Positions 35,839 through 48,600 of a stretch of DNA of 64,000 nt are shown piece by piece; within the stretch, counting starts at the first letter, position 1; the number at the start of each line of letters is the position of its first letter. The notes under the pieces are model-generated. The model was not told the origin of the DNA and did no database searches. It was given only the letters and a program-made list of their open reading frames with translations. The position numbers and the translations under genes are program-made. Source of the stretch: Carex sylvatica (taxonomy: Eukaryota > Streptophyta > Magnoliopsida > Poales > Cyperaceae). The stretch spans positions 1 through 64,000 of the forward strand of contig CAXKVR010000096.1 in NCBI GenBank assembly GCA_964058845.1, in the 5' to 3' direction.

Positions 35839-36690
35839 TTTTTTTTTTAAAATCGGGTAGAGGCTGCTAGATAATAGAAACTCAATAAAAGTTTACAAGC
35901 ATCTTCCAATGACACAGATACTGTATCCTAAACCCTGTTACATCTTGCTCAGAAAAACACGACTAATCATTGCTCATTAACATAAGAAGCTAAGTAACAT
36001 AGTAACTAATCAGCTGCAGAACCTCTCCCAAAGAGAAGCTTCATGCACTATCCAGTCAGCAACAGCATCATCTGGCAATCTTTTTCGTTCAAAAATCATG
36101 TTGTTACGTTGCTTCCAAACAGCCCAACACGTACATGCAAAGAAAACCCTTCATCTCCTCTTCGCCTGCCTTGAAGTTGGTATTTTTCCGATTCTGACCA
36201 GGTTTCTTGAACTAAGTCAGCTAGATTGATGACATTAGTACCCAGAAACAATGATACCCTTTGTCAGACTCCCCTAGCATACCTGCACAGGAACAAAAGA
36301 TGGAATGTCATTTCCATGCAATCCTCAGTACACATAACACAATTAGCTTAGCAGTTAAAATTCCTTCTTAGCGTGACATCCTTTGTCAGGATTTTACATT
36401 GCAGCAAGAGTCTCATGAAAATCCTAACAAAAGGTGGGATGTTAAACTTTCAAACTTGGCTGAATGGACACGCGATTCGCTCACATGTTATCAATATTTT
36501 GTAGAAAGATTTTGCAGTATAAATACCCAATGATGACCAATTCCAGGTTAGAACATCCAGCTGGTCATTGAATGATAGGTCCTAGCAGAGTTCCTCATTG
36601 ATCTCTTGAGCCACCCTGATGGAAATTGCTGCATATACTTGCCTTGATCCCTAGTAGTAAGAAAATCTCCTAACAGGCCCTTAACATTAA
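35839..36690 (-). mobile_element. LINE remnant with zf-RVT domain, minus strand
   Basis: Begins with a T-run (tail). Reading the minus strand with frameshifts gives the end of a plant LINE polyprotein: LTWNWSSLGIYTAKSFYKIL near 36500 (the start of the reverse-transcriptase zinc-binding domain), then CKILTKDVTLRR, CVMCTEDCMEMTFHLFLC near 36300 and CWAVWKQRNNMIFERKR near 36100. No intact ORF. Confidence 0.75.
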
Positions 36691-36922
36691 GAGGTAACAT
36701 ATAAATTAGATTTTTAAGTGCATTGTATTTCTGATTAGAGTACCAAAATTTAGCAATTGCAAGTATCTTGGTCCTAAAGTGTTAGACTATTTTGCAATAC
36801 CTCCCTTAAATATTATCATATTCCTCTCAATTCATAACGTCCATAAAACAACACATATAATAACCATAATTAAATTGGCATCTTAAAAGGAATGCATGTA
36901 CCTATGTCCTATAACTTCTCAA
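36690..36922 (-). mobile_element. LINE remnant, C-terminal part (split by the Harbinger-like element)
   Basis: The minus strand reads VLWTL-IERNMIIFKGGIAK near 36830-36780, typical of the last part of plant LINE polyproteins. The upstream half of the same domain lies at 39092-39440, on the other side of the insertion. Confidence 0.65.
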
Positions 36923-39091
36923 GGGGGCGTTTAGTTTGCACTTTTGGAGATTGATTTCCTTCTATCCTGATGCCATTATCATGTTTGGCGAAAATGACAA
37001 GGGCATGAAAATGGTAATCAGTGATTCCCTGCCATTTCAATAGCCTGGTCCGTGGCTATCGCGATAGCACAAAAAAACATGGAATTTCTTCATTCCCGCT
37101 CGGCAGACATCACGCTCCAGTGCGCGCAGTTTCTAAAATAAATTTCTCTTTCCCTCCTCCGATAAGTTTCACTGTGTCGTCGCTCTTGGTAACTTCTCTC
37201 TCCTTCCTGCGTTCCTCCCCTATATCTAGGTTTGCTCTCTCTCTCTCTCTCTCAAACGTACCCTAAATTATCCCTTTCAGGTAATACACGACTCTTTGAT
37301 TTGATTTTGGCGTATTTTGTCCGGTGCTTTCTACTTTAATTTGTATTTCCAATCAGTGATAATCACTATCGTGGTTTGTAAGATAAAGTTGGGTTCTTAG
37401 TTAATTACGCTTAATATGTTGGGCTTTTATACCATGGCATAGAGGTATGCAATTAAAATTTTCATGTTTATATGTTGGATTGAATTATTGGAAACACAGT
37501 GAAGTCAATTTGTCATTTATTCCTAGTGTACCTTTTTCTTGCCTGATTTTTATTTTTATTTTGCAAATTACTCACACTGTCGTAGTTAATAAAAAATTGA
37601 CCCCTCTCTGGATGTAAATTGATTATTATTATTTTTTTATACTGTTCTTGCTATGGGATTTGAACCTGTAGGAATGCCACTATAGGAACCAATTTCAGTA
37701 GTTTTTTTACTAACGAAAAGTTGTAGTTTTGGTAGAAGATTGAAGCAATATAGTTGATGGAAATTTTGATGATAATAGAAGTTCGAAGAAACAAACTCTG
37801 AAGAAGTCATTTACCAACACATTCTTTAGATGCATTATAATCAACCTGACCTAAGCAGATTTACCAGAGAACATATATAATTGGTACAGTATTGATGAAC
37901 AATTGTAGTTCCAAAGGGTTTTATTTACCCCATTTAATTAGGATCCACTTCTTTAAATAAATTGTGTTTGGTTGTCTTCTGCACTATTCTTGTACCTTGC
38001 AATAAATTCAAGTTACTTGTAATAAATTAATAATAATATTTCAATTAAGCTTCAATTATAAATTTGATTTCATACTGTTATACAGGAACTGTGAAAGGAA
38101 TATATACTGTGTTTGATTTGTCATATACTTGGTTCTTATCTAATCATCTTTTTGTGAATTTTGATTATATAGATAAATTTTACCTGCACTGTGAAACAAT
38201 GGAGAAACTAACCAGTCTCTACACAATTCCTATTATAATTTTCATTACCGCTTCATACTTTGAGATACTCTACTTTTAGATGTTCGCTATCTTGTTATGG
38301 TTGGTATTGATGAGTCGTTAGACCTCGTGGGGTGGTCGTAATGCTTTGAAGAGACACTCTATTCAATATATAACTCTTCCAAGAATTTTGGCGCTTTGAA
38401 GAGACACTGCATATCATTGTTGTCAGTTTTATTTTCTTTTGATATTTCTGCTTCCTTTTGACATTTCTTGGAGCAGACGAAAGATGGTACTGGTACCTGA
38501 TACTGGTACAGTTCATTGCATCAACCTACTACTGGTACGCTAGGGAGAGCAAGACCCATGCATTTTGAGTTTTCTGATTTGCTTTCTTTTCTATTTTTTT
38601 TTTTACTTTGCCGATTTCAATAATTTTTAGGAACTAATCTGCTAATTTTCATGTTTTTACTGCTTCGTTCTTTTGCCCAAATTTATTGGGCTATTTGTAA
38701 TTTTTCTTACTTAGATTGTAGGTACAAACTATGTAACTACAAGTTATTAATCAAATGTTGGTATGCTGCCAAGAAGATGTGACAGTACCCAACAGTACCA
38801 ATAGCCATTGGAATATATATTGATGTGGAGGGAATAAATGGTAGATGTGTGTAACTTTACGGAAAATAAAGAAATAAAATTTAGTTGATAATATAAAAGC
38901 AGTTAAGACATTTCTCGATAGCTGTGCGAATCAAACACGGTAATAACATATTTCTTAGAATGCTAAAGGAATAGCCATGTGTGAACCAAACGTGACAATG
39001 ACATATTTCCTGGTATGTGATTCCTTGGCATTACATTCCAGGGAATCCTTCTATTCCTTGGAATGATCTATAGTGCGAACCAAATGCCTCC
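36923..39091. mobile_element. PIF/Harbinger-like DNA element, non-autonomous
   Basis: 2169 bp with imperfect inverted ends GGGGGCGTTTAGTTTGCAC and the complement of GGAGGCATTTGGTTCGCAC. The TIR extends inward with diverged matches (GGTAATCAGTGATTCCC versus GGGAATCCTTC-type sequence near 39048). A 3-bp CAA flanks both ends. GGG(N)GTTTGGTT ends and a 3-bp duplication fit PIF/Harbinger or a related class. No transposase ORF can be recognised; the CT-rich block at 37195-37255 resembles a leader. Short ORFs inside lack motifs. Confidence 0.7.
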
Positions 39092-39440
39092 CAAGAGTTG
39101 TACAAGTAAAATTAAAGTTATTAAATTGGGCAATCCAAACCCATAGCTGATTACCTAAAGGACAAGTCAGAAATAATTAAATGAGAAACAGTTTCATACG
39201 AATCACAAAAGACACAACTTTAGTCACCCTACCACCCCTTTTTTTCCAAATTATCCCTAGTCAAAATTCGGTTCTATTTTGCCAACCAAAGAAAAATTCT
39301 GATTTTTAAAGGTATATTAGCAGACCAGATGCTACTAAATATAGAATTAGGTATGCCACCGAACAGTAACCATGCATACAACAAATGAACACTAAATCAA
39401 TCAGTTCTAGTCCATTTCCAAACAATTTAATCATTGATTT
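39092..39440 (-). mobile_element. LINE remnant, zf-RVT part (other half of 36690-36922)
   Basis: The minus strand reads IRIFLWLAK, NRILTRDNLEK and CVFCDSYETVSHL between about 39300 and 39180, the classic zinc-binding domain of plant LINE reverse transcriptase. Stops interrupt it. Confidence 0.78.
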
Positions 39441-40939
39441 GACTCAACTGGAAATTATGAAACTGTGATAATAAGGCACAAAATTGACATGCAACTTATC
39501 TATTACTACAGTGATCATATTTATAATTCTACTTTTAATTACTATTCTATCAATTGTCGCGAAAAAAAAATTATTGTCAGTTTTTTTTTCTTTGCAATTA
39601 GTTGTAGTGGGATCATATATATTTTACAGTGGCGAAACTTAAATCAGTTCCAGACTTCCAGGAGTGGCTAAGTCATGCACCCCCGAACGTTTTCAAAATT
39701 TTTGATGAAGTACATAGGAGTGGCTAATATATATAAAATATAAAATTTAATTGAATTTCTACGTAAAATAAAAAATATATATAAAGGACTTCAATGTAAT
39801 TTTCATATGCCATTTTTCCAACTCTCCGTAGTCCAGCCTTGACACGTGAAAGAAAATAAAAGCATCTTTGACAATTTTCGAAAGATGTTGAAAAGGAAAA
39901 GTGAAAATAATAAGGAAAAAATAGTATACTTAAAATTTATTTTGGAAAACATGATTACCTAAAATAATGTAAGTTAAAAGAAAAAGTTATTGCAATTTTA
40001 GAAGCATGGTTAGATTAGAGAGAAAATTTCAGAATCAACAAACTGAAATTAGTGCAGGCGTCAATATATATATATATATATATTTTTTTTTTTTTTGTGT
40101 GCTTATTTTACAATATCTGATGTATGTCTCTGTTCTTTCACCATAACTTTAATTAATTAATTCTCTCTTCAAAGTCAGAACTCAGAACAATCAAGCTCAA
40201 AACTTTCATCCAACTAATTGAGAACAAGGTGCATACTTCATTTCTATTTCATATGTATATCAAATTTATTTATTTTTTTAATTACTTAATTTCTTACCCC
40301 TTCTATTACAGAAAAGAAAAAAATGAATTATAATTATTGGATCAATTTTTACAATTTTTTGAAGTTCAATTTAATTACTTAGCCGTATTACTTAACTTGT
40401 TATCACTATTTAATTGTTATTTATTATAACTTTTTGATAAATGTTAATTTTTGTATTTTATTTTCATATTAAATTGTGAAGAATTATATTATTTTAGATT
40501 TTTGTCGGTTAGTCCCTATATACTTAAAGTTAAATTTCGTCTCTGATTTTACAGTTATCAAATAGGCCAGTATTACTAAAACAATTTATGATATTAAAAA
40601 AAAAAAAAACCCTTTATACTATTTTACCCTAGCATGCGGATCTGGTCAGACGTGATGATTGCACCGACAGAACATATCCCCATTATTATAAAATACAATA
40701 ATACTATATAATATTGTGCAAATATGTGTGAAATTTATTTGCACATATAATATTTACGCCCGTATTCTAAACATGTTATATATGAGGAGCCGGGAGGACA
40801 CGTAATTCCCTTGGTACAGGCAAAACCAATGAAAAATTCCGAGTTGGTTGGCAAACGCAAACCACCTACTCAAAACCAATGACGTTATTTTAATTGTTTG
40901 ACTGGGTCCGGTTGACTAGAGTCTAGAGAGCTCAATCGG
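39441..40939. other. Intergenic, no gene seen
   Basis: AT-rich with a (TA)n run followed by a T-run at 40064-40096. No ORF with motif. The ORF at 39465-39671 has no support. Confidence 0.5.
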
Positions 40940-40948
40940 ACCTTGAAC

Positions 40949-41132
40949 GAATTCGCATCCTCTGACTCTGACTCTGACTCTGAGATATCTCATATTTTAC
41001 GTGTTTTCTGGAAAATCTAAACCGTTCAAATATGTTCTGCACGACTGCACGAATATCAAAGCATGCGCTATCCCCGAATAGGCACCGAACACGTCGGTCA
41101 CAAAAAAATATGAGATATCTCAGAGGATACGC
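40949..41132. mobile_element. 184-bp MITE with 9-bp target duplication
   Basis: The inverted ends share CGCATCCTCTGA and GAGATATCTCATATTTT (40981-40997, complement at 41105-41121). A perfect 9-bp ACCTTGAAC flanks both sides (40940-40948 and 41133-41141), as expected for a Mutator-type MITE. A CTCTGA triplication lies at the left arm (40960-40981). Confidence 0.82.
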
Positions 41133-41365
41133 ACCTTGAACTGGGATTTCAACTTATAGTCTTCAAAGTACAGAAAATAATACTTTTTCGTGTTGAAAAA
41201 TATTTGCTGAATCACTAATTTAGTATTTTTTTTGGCTTATGTGTTTCTTTTTGACGGGTCGAATTGTCTTGTCCATTTTATTGTTTGTAAAAAAATTTTG
41301 ATGAAAGATGAGTTAAGCTTTTTATTTTAATCTAAACATGTAAAATTAATAATTTGATTATGAAG

Positions 41366-41760
41366 CTTTGGTGTTATGGATATCATAAGGTCTTTCGTAC
41401 TATTGTATTAAAAAATTATCGTATAAATTTCAAACTTAGATTTAATTAGCTCAGTAAATTAGTTATATAATGAACTTATAAAATATTAAATTTTACTATT
41501 TTCTAAATTATTTTACTATTTTTATGATTTATGAAAGATGATAAAAATAGCTTAATATATTAGCAATTTTTTTAAGTCATTTTTTTTCATCTTTCATAAA
41601 TAATAAAAAATAGTAAAAAAAAAATTTCAAAAAAATAATATTCTACAAGTTTATTATATAACTAATTTATTGAGCTACTTAGATCGGAGTTTGAAATTTA
41701 TACAAATTTTTTTTAAGATAATAGTACGAAAGACCTTATGCTATCCATAGCACTTAAACC
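41366..41760. mobile_element. ~390-bp inverted-repeat element (MITE)
   Basis: The left end GTGTTATGGATATCATAAGG pairs with the right end near 41735-41757 (complement of GCTATGGATAGCATAAGG). Matching continues through GTCTTTCGTACTATT and a CTTTCATAAAT core. No coding capacity. Confidence 0.8.
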
Positions 41761-41896
41761 ATACTCCTTGATTATCTAAACTCATTTACTCTATGACTAT
41801 AATTTGATATCTTAATTGCGGTTATCATAAATCAGATATCTATACATGTGTTAACTTGATATTTTCAATCTACATAATATAAAAGCTTCCGTTTAT

Positions 41897-43260
41897 AATA
41901 TTTTTTTTTTTACAAAGAAAACAGAGTCTAATCCTTTTATCATTAATCATTTTGTAGTTACAAGAAATATGTAACTAAAAATAAAAAGCAATTATGCTCA
42001 AAACATTTTAGCATAAACAAAAGAGGAAAAGCTAAATAAAAAAAGAAAAGAAAACATAGATGTAAAAGAAAACAACAGAATTAATAGCTAATTATTTGTA
42101 AGTTTTTTTATTCTTCTTAAGCCTCTATTATTGAGCTGAATTTCCACTATATTTCTACCCGCTCCGCTAGTTGCATCAAATTACACGCTTCCTCTCTGAA
42201 AGTTCTGATGCATTTTTTTCTCCAAATAACAAATTGTGTGATTAGCAAAACTGATCTCTTTCTTGCTAAACTTGAGTTCCTTCAAATTTGTAATATATAG
42301 TGTCTTCATCTTTATTTGATAATTCTTCCAGTACTTGATCTTCATCTTGATTTCTATTAATCTATATTGAAGCTTGGTCTATATACACTCATTGAATAAG
42401 TGAAACACCAATGAGTGAAATACTGACTCTGATTGCATCTTGCACATGATACATCTATTTGTGAGACTCTATTCATGTCTATTTAAGTTATCCACTGTAA
42501 GAATTTTGTTAAAGGATATCAACCATGTGAAGATTTTAAATTTTAGCGGCGCTATTAATTTTCAAATTATTCTTACTGTATTCTCTATTTTTGGATTGTC
42601 CATCAGTGCTTAATATAGGCTGAATTAACCGTGAAGATTTATGTTGATAACTTGATGTCCATATTCAAATTATTCCATCATCAGATGCTGATAGCTGCAC
42701 CGAACTTACATCAATATGTCTTTCTAAATTTGGCATTTTCCTTGTTGCCTGTTGTGAGAAATTGTCTCGGAAGCAGTTTTGGGTTGTATATGTTTGCAAA
42801 ATCTCCTTTAAACTTACTTCTTTATTCATAGCATAGGTGTATAAATTTGAAAATGCGTAACTCAACTGACCTAAACTTCAGTTCTCTGTTCAAAATTGTA
42901 TATTACGCCCATCTCCAGGAATTCTAACAACCGATATGTTGAACATCGGTTCTGCCACCTTCAAGATTTTGTTGGAGAAGTAAGAATTTGGATAAGAATG
43001 TTCTAAGCCATTTGTAATCTTGAATATGCATGTCTTCTATAAATGTTGTTTAAGTTCCACTCATTGCCACAACCATTTCACAAGGAGTGCCTGGTTGAAC
43101 ATACCGAGATCCATAATGCACAATCCACCCATCTTCTTCGATTTACAAACCATTTGTCAATTTACCAAGTTTAATTTTTTTGTAATCGAGCTTACACCAT
43201 TTATAACATATTGGTAGTATAGTTCAAGGGAATTGTGGGTGCACTCTTTTAAAACCTCAA
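41897..43260 (-). mobile_element. LINE remnant with zf-RVT domain, minus strand
   Basis: The tail T-run is at 41897. From the right, the minus strand reads KKMGGLCIMDLGMFNQALLV near 43130 (the GGLGI-L---N-ALL-KW motif after the reverse transcriptase), then ILNKILTVDNLNRHE and CIMCKMQSESVFHSL near 42500-42430 (zinc-binding domain), and a final CYLEKKMHQNF stretch near 42215. Frameshifts throughout. Confidence 0.8.
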
Positions 43261-43923
43261 AATTACATAATTTTTCTTCCAAAATTCATAATTTTGTATT
43301 AATCATTCTAGATTAAACAATTTACATTTTTTTTTCTCCCTCTTCTTTCTCTCGGCATATATAATTAATTTGACAAACGCTAAATAATTGCTTCGGCCTT
43401 TTGCCATTCTAGTTTTTACTTTAAAGTTGCGTTGGATAACTTGAGTCATTAATTCTAGCTTTCTTTCACGTCAGCTCGTTCTTGTCTTTCTTCTGATCCG
43501 CTTAATAAGAGAAAATTTTAACTTGGTATAAACAAACATTTTCCATCATTTATTATAAGGGTATAAAAAACTTTAACTTAGTATAAAAATAAGGTATAAA
43601 AATATTCATAACTTCATTAATTGCTACTATCATTGCTATTATTGAATGATCTGGTCGACCACAATAAATTTAAATAAACTGAATAACAATATCTATTAAC
43701 TGAATATAAAGCACATATATGTTATTAAACTAATTCGGTTCAAGATCTCTTTTGCTGTTAAATTTTCTTGTTTTTGATTCTTATTAATTTTTTTCTATTC
43801 AACACTCGATCAAATTCGTCATTTTCAATGAAATTTGGAGGCTACCTCCGCATTTCTTCTTAAAAAAGAAAAAATAATGCTTGATCAAATTCTATTCAAA
43901 TAAAATCTGCAAGGTGAATGACA
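43261..43923. other. Intergenic, no gene seen
   Basis: AT-rich DNA between two LINE remnants. Nothing recognisable. Confidence 0.5.
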
Positions 43924-45690
43924 GTTTTTTTTTTTGATAAAAAATATGGGTCGTGTCCGTATTTCATTGATAACTGCGGCTACCAAGTGATGTAGCTGCA
44001 TAGCGAAAAGTAAACACAATGTGCTCAAATTAACTTGAGCTAAAGTAAAGAAAGGAAGGAAAGCAAAAAATATTGTAACTACCTAGCCAAAAGTACTACA
44101 AGAAGGCGTCGGAGTAGTTCCGATGCCCATTGGACCTACTTTGGTTCGATGGGTGTTGTGATCATTCAATTGCATCAAGATTTGCGCACTTCGTGTTAAA
44201 ATCTGTGTGAGTTTTTATCAATTTTTGTGTGCATAGATCTTAATGCTGATCGTACGGTGATCGAGCCCATCGAACCTAAAAGTAGGTCCAATGGGCATCA
44301 GACCTACTTCTATTTTAGGAAGCCGAAGAAAGAAAAAATGATAACAAAGAAAGAAAAGAAGAGGAAAAAATGGGTAGAAAATTTCTTCTTCCTCCGCTGT
44401 CCCTTATGGTTGATTTACAGCGCGTCCGTGTATTGTTGTAGCATCTGTGCCCCTTGTTGTACCAATTCTTCCTCAGTCCTTACCGAGTCTTTAAAAATTA
44501 TTGCGCATCGCTCTCTCCAAATGACGAACATAGTTACCAACAATGTTCCCCTTGCCTTCTTGTTGTTCGTTGTTTGTAGTATAGCATGTATAGGTTGCGC
44601 TCTCATCAAGTGCTCTATATCCATGAGGCAGTACACCTCTATTGCAAATCGGCATTGGCTCACCATATGGTGTACGTACGGTTTCTGCGTCCTGGCGACA
44701 CATTATGCACATGTTCATGAGGGGCCACCCTCTTTTCCTGAGATTGTCAATTATCAAAAGTTTGTTATTGGTTAGAAGCCATCCAAAGACCTTGATCCTC
44801 AGTGAGACGCGTAGCTTCCACAGATGTATAGTTTGTGTTGTTATTGTCGGATCATCCTTTAGGGCTCAATATGCACTGTTAACGGTGAAGATGCCTGTGG
44901 TTGTCCATTTCCATTTCCAGACGATATCATCCTGGCCTCTGTCTACTTGTAGCCCTAGTCTCGTGATATGACCCATGAGTGTGCAAAGCTCCTCATTTGG
45001 TCCCGTCATGGCTTCGTGGAGTGTCACTGCATTGTCTAGAGTGTGTGAGTACAACGAGCTCAAGCGGAATTTGAGTATCCCATGACCCCAGTCATGACAA
45101 AGTTTATACAGTGAACAATAATTAACGTTATTACACTGAATGCGACGAATGGCAACAATGAAGATAACAATCATTAAACTGAGTACTAGAATGTAGCGAT
45201 GCAGATTGTAACGAATGCTTCCCATATCAACTCTCAAAAGAAGAAAAACGGACCAAATTTGATGAAAGCAGAATCCGACTATCCAAGGGTGCTGTTGACT
45301 TGACCCCATGGGTGTTGTCATGGGAGATGCCAAGCACTGACAAGCGTCAATGAATTTCTTATTCCAGCCTAACGGGGGAGAATTACGAGAATGACCTACT
45401 GGGCTACTGGCCCGCCAACAATTAGTGAACATAGTTTCCATTTGAAGTTTCTTTATCAAAGGCCCATGAGCCCAGATGAGTTTCCGTCCGGTTCGTTTGT
45501 GTGCAGCGCAATTGCGCAAACTTAATCCCAAAGCTGATAGCAAGTAAATAACATCGCACCCCTGATCTATAAAACAAGCGGCACAAGGGCAAAGAAGGCA
45601 TCTTTGCGCTTGGGGCAATGACGCAGCTAGTGAGGTTATACCGAAGCGCGTCAATTGCTGGTTGAAAACTATTTCCAAACCCCCTCTTAG
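43924..45690 (-). mobile_element. LINE remnant, minus strand, with an internal MITE
   Basis: An oligo-T tail at 43924-43936 is followed by a 3' UTR-like stretch. The minus strand then shows IVWKWKWTTTGIFTVNSAY (44942-44866), VFGWLLTNNKLLIIDNLRKR near 44790-44730, CIMCRQDAETV near 44706 and MFVIWRERCAIIF near 44530-44490: the zinc-binding and C-terminal region of a plant LINE. A 270-codon ORF (44866-45678) remains open upstream of it, but only its end is recognisable. Confidence 0.78.
44108..44320. mobile_element. ~210-bp MITE inside the LINE 3' region
   Basis: GATGCCCATTGGACCTACTT (44123) and GGTTCGATGGG (44143) reappear in reverse order and complement at 44263-44307. The interior is unique. 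Target duplication not resolved. Confidence 0.75.
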
Positions 45691-45954
45691 GCTCGGCTTG
45701 ACCGAGTACCTTTGAGAATTTCTGGAAGGGCCCTACCTCTGGTACGGACCCTACAATTCTTAATTGAATGTTTATGATTACAGAAGCAATAATGTTGTTT
45801 GTAGTTTACATTAAAAATTGCATTAATTTTCTATCACTGAGAATTACAGAATCAATACTCAATTGTTCTGGAGTTAATATATTAAAATTTGTAATTTTCA
45901 AACTAATTACTAAACAAGATGTGAATTTAAAATTAACATCACATAATAAAATTG

Positions 45955-46373
45955 GAGTAAAGCTAGAGTGTGATGTGTTCATTAAGAAGATTTGATAAGT
46001 ACAACTCCAAAAGTATGTCGGATCGATTTCAAACACTGAATTCAAATCGTTGAAATTCATGTATGTCATGAGTGAGACGCAAAATTTTGAAAGTTTCAAG
46101 TTTATTTGTTACAAGGTCAAGCGGTCAAAGAAATGAACCTTTTATAAGTTAATTTATAAGTTATTTTATATATTCAATGTTTATCATTTCTTTGACCGCT
46201 TGATCTTGTAGTAAATAAAATGAAAACTTCTAAAGTTTTGCATGTACATGCATCACTCATGAAGTACATGACTTTCAATGATTTGAATTTGACGTTTCAA
46301 ACCGATCCAATATACTTTTGAAATTGTACTCATCAAACTCTCTTGGTGAGCACATCACACCCTAGCTTTACTC
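45955..46373. mobile_element. 419-bp Mutator-type MITE
   Basis: Inverted ends start GAGTAAAGCTAG and remain alignable for ~190 bases, including AAGTTTTGAAAC-like blocks and a GTCAAGCGGTCAAA centre shared with the MITE at 26657. A perfect 9-bp ATAAAATTG flanks both ends (45946-45954 and 46374-46382). Confidence 0.92.
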
Positions 46374-46382
46374 ATAAAATTG

Positions 46383-47684
46383 TGACTGCGGAATCTATGT
46401 ACAACTGATAGAAGTTATGCACTTGAAAATAAGTTTGTATCGGAAATTCAAATTAGCACAAGTTGGAGCCTTGGAGGGATGCACGATAAAACATCACTTA
46501 AAACTTAATTGTTTTTGGCTGATTTTTTTTTAAAATAAAATAAATAGTTAGGTTCTATATTATAAAATTATAAATTATGTATTTTACAATAGTTCAGATG
46601 ATAAATATTAGTTCGAATTATCAAATATGCATTGTAATATCAAGTGTGTTTGCAGCAATATTCAAATATAATAGTTAAATAGAAACTTCATATAAATCGG
46701 ATAAAAAGTCTGAACAAATAAAATAGTTTTTGAAAACTGTTATAATGTGTAATAAGCAAATGCAAGTTTATCCTGAAAGAGATTTTTTTTAGCAGTGCCG
46801 TTTGAGAAAAGCAGTGCGAAAAAGAGGTAAAAATAAAAGAAACATGACGCATGCCGCACTGTTTGGACTCATGTCATCTTCTCATGAATTTCGGACTCAA
46901 ATAACATATTAATTGTGGGTATTTTTTTTTTTCGGCGACGAAAGATGAATAATAATCTCGTATAATAGATATACTTTCTGTTTTTGGTATGTCATTTGTG
47001 TTACTATTGTTTTTTACATTAAAAAACTTTAGACATCTCTGTCTTGCTTTGTTCTCTCCGAACACGTTTTGTATTCCAAAAAAAAAAAAAAAATGATGAC
47101 TCCACCATCTAAATCTGAGTACGAAGAAATGGCTCAAACACCTCGTACTCTGAGCACGACATGTAAACATATCTTGGTTCAGTTGTAATGAAACCATGCG
47201 TTATTCGTATAAACATGTAAAATTAATCCATCAACAATACAACGAACAGATGTTAACAAGCAACTGTTTAATTTGTTTATTTGTTTTAGAGCGTATTGCA
47301 AAAGAATATTAAGAAACAAGGAAAGATAAATGAATGAAAATCTCACGTGATTTTTTAAATATAGCTTATATTAATACATATATATAATTATTTCTAAAAT
47401 ATTTTTTACAATGGTTAAATTTTGGATTTTCTTGGTTTGGACCCTGTTGAGGAATTATGTGGCATGCATTGCTGCCACTGGGCCGTATGGATTCCGATCT
47501 ATTATTTGGTGCTTCTCTTTGTCAAAGGCGGAATTCATAGATTTTGGGCTTAGGTGATATTTTATTGGGCTAATTGTATTTTGTTAGGATAAAATAAAGT
47601 GATATGTTTTAACAACTTACCGTGGATCCATCGTATCTTTTTTTATCTAATTTTCAGAAGTGTCTAATTGTCCACTTTTCACAG
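46383..47684. other. Intergenic, no gene seen
   Basis: AT-rich. The minus-strand ORF at 46874-47197 contains a poly-Phe run from an A-tract and has no motif. Confidence 0.5.
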
Positions 47685-48018
47685 ATATTTTAACGGTTCA
47701 ATATTTAATTTTTTAAAATCTTAACAGTCGATCTGAACCGTTCACCTTGTTCTCCATATTAATATGTGTTTGGAGACCAAATTTTACATTTTTTGGAATT
47801 TTTTTACTATTTTTTTAGATTTATTGAAAATCGCTGTTTTTAGCAAATCTGGACCATAAAAAAACAGCGATTTTCAATAAATTTAAAAAAATAGTAAAAC
47901 AATTCCAAAAAATATAAAATTTGGTCTCCAAACACATATTAATATGAAGAACAAGATGAACGGTTCGGATCGACCGTTAGGATTTTGAAAATTTGAATAT
48001 TGAGCCGTTGCATGGAGG
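47685..48018. mobile_element. Palindromic element, second copy
   Basis: Two arms meeting near 47840-47855, each with TTGGTCTCCAAACACATATT or its complement and AACGGTTCGGATCGACC-like sequence. Related to 22584-22981 through the shared GGAGACCAAATTTTACATTT core. Confidence 0.85.
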
Positions 48019-48053
48019 CCCTCTATACTACGCATAGCATTCTAGCAGGTTCC

Positions 48054-48600
48054 ATATATATATATATATATATATATAGTTGGGCTAAAATGAGCCATGG
48101 CTTATTTTGCGTTGGTGAGCCATGGCTCATTTTAGCCATTTTGATAATACAAACAACCGATCCAAATCATTCATCTTGTTCTCCATATTGAAATGTGCTT
48201 GGAGACCAAATTTTACATTTTTTTTTTGAATTTTTTACTATTTATTAAGCATTTTTAAAATTGCTGATCCGATGGTCCAGAAAATTTTACTATTCACGGC
48301 AAAACAGCAATTTTCAAAAATGCTTAATAAATAGTAAAAAAATTCAAAAAAATGTAAAATTTGGTCTCCATAAAAAAACAGCGATTTTCAATAAATCAAA
48401 AAAAATAGTAAAAAATTTCAAAAAATATAAAATTTGGTCTCCAAACACATATTAATATGGAGAACAAGATGAACGGTTCGGATCGACTGTTATAATTTTG
48501 AAAAGTCAAATATTGAGCCGTTGTACGGAGGCCCTCTATGTTGTCGAATATTGAACCATTGTACGGAGACCCCTATGCTACGCATAGCAGGTTCCTATAT
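48054..48600. mobile_element. Composite palindromic element, third copy
   Basis: After a (TA)n run (48054-48078) comes a small hairpin on GAGCCATGGCTCATTTTAGC (48082-48142). A palindromic element of the same family as 22584 and 47685 follows. Its right arm is doubled: one complement ends at the GGTCTCCA motif (about 48370) and a second arm of the 47685 type is joined directly to it (to about 48530). Confidence 0.75.

Noticed and set aside
44227..44775. 182-codon plus-strand ORF
   Set aside because: It lies antisense to the recognisable LINE zinc-binding domain and crosses a MITE end.
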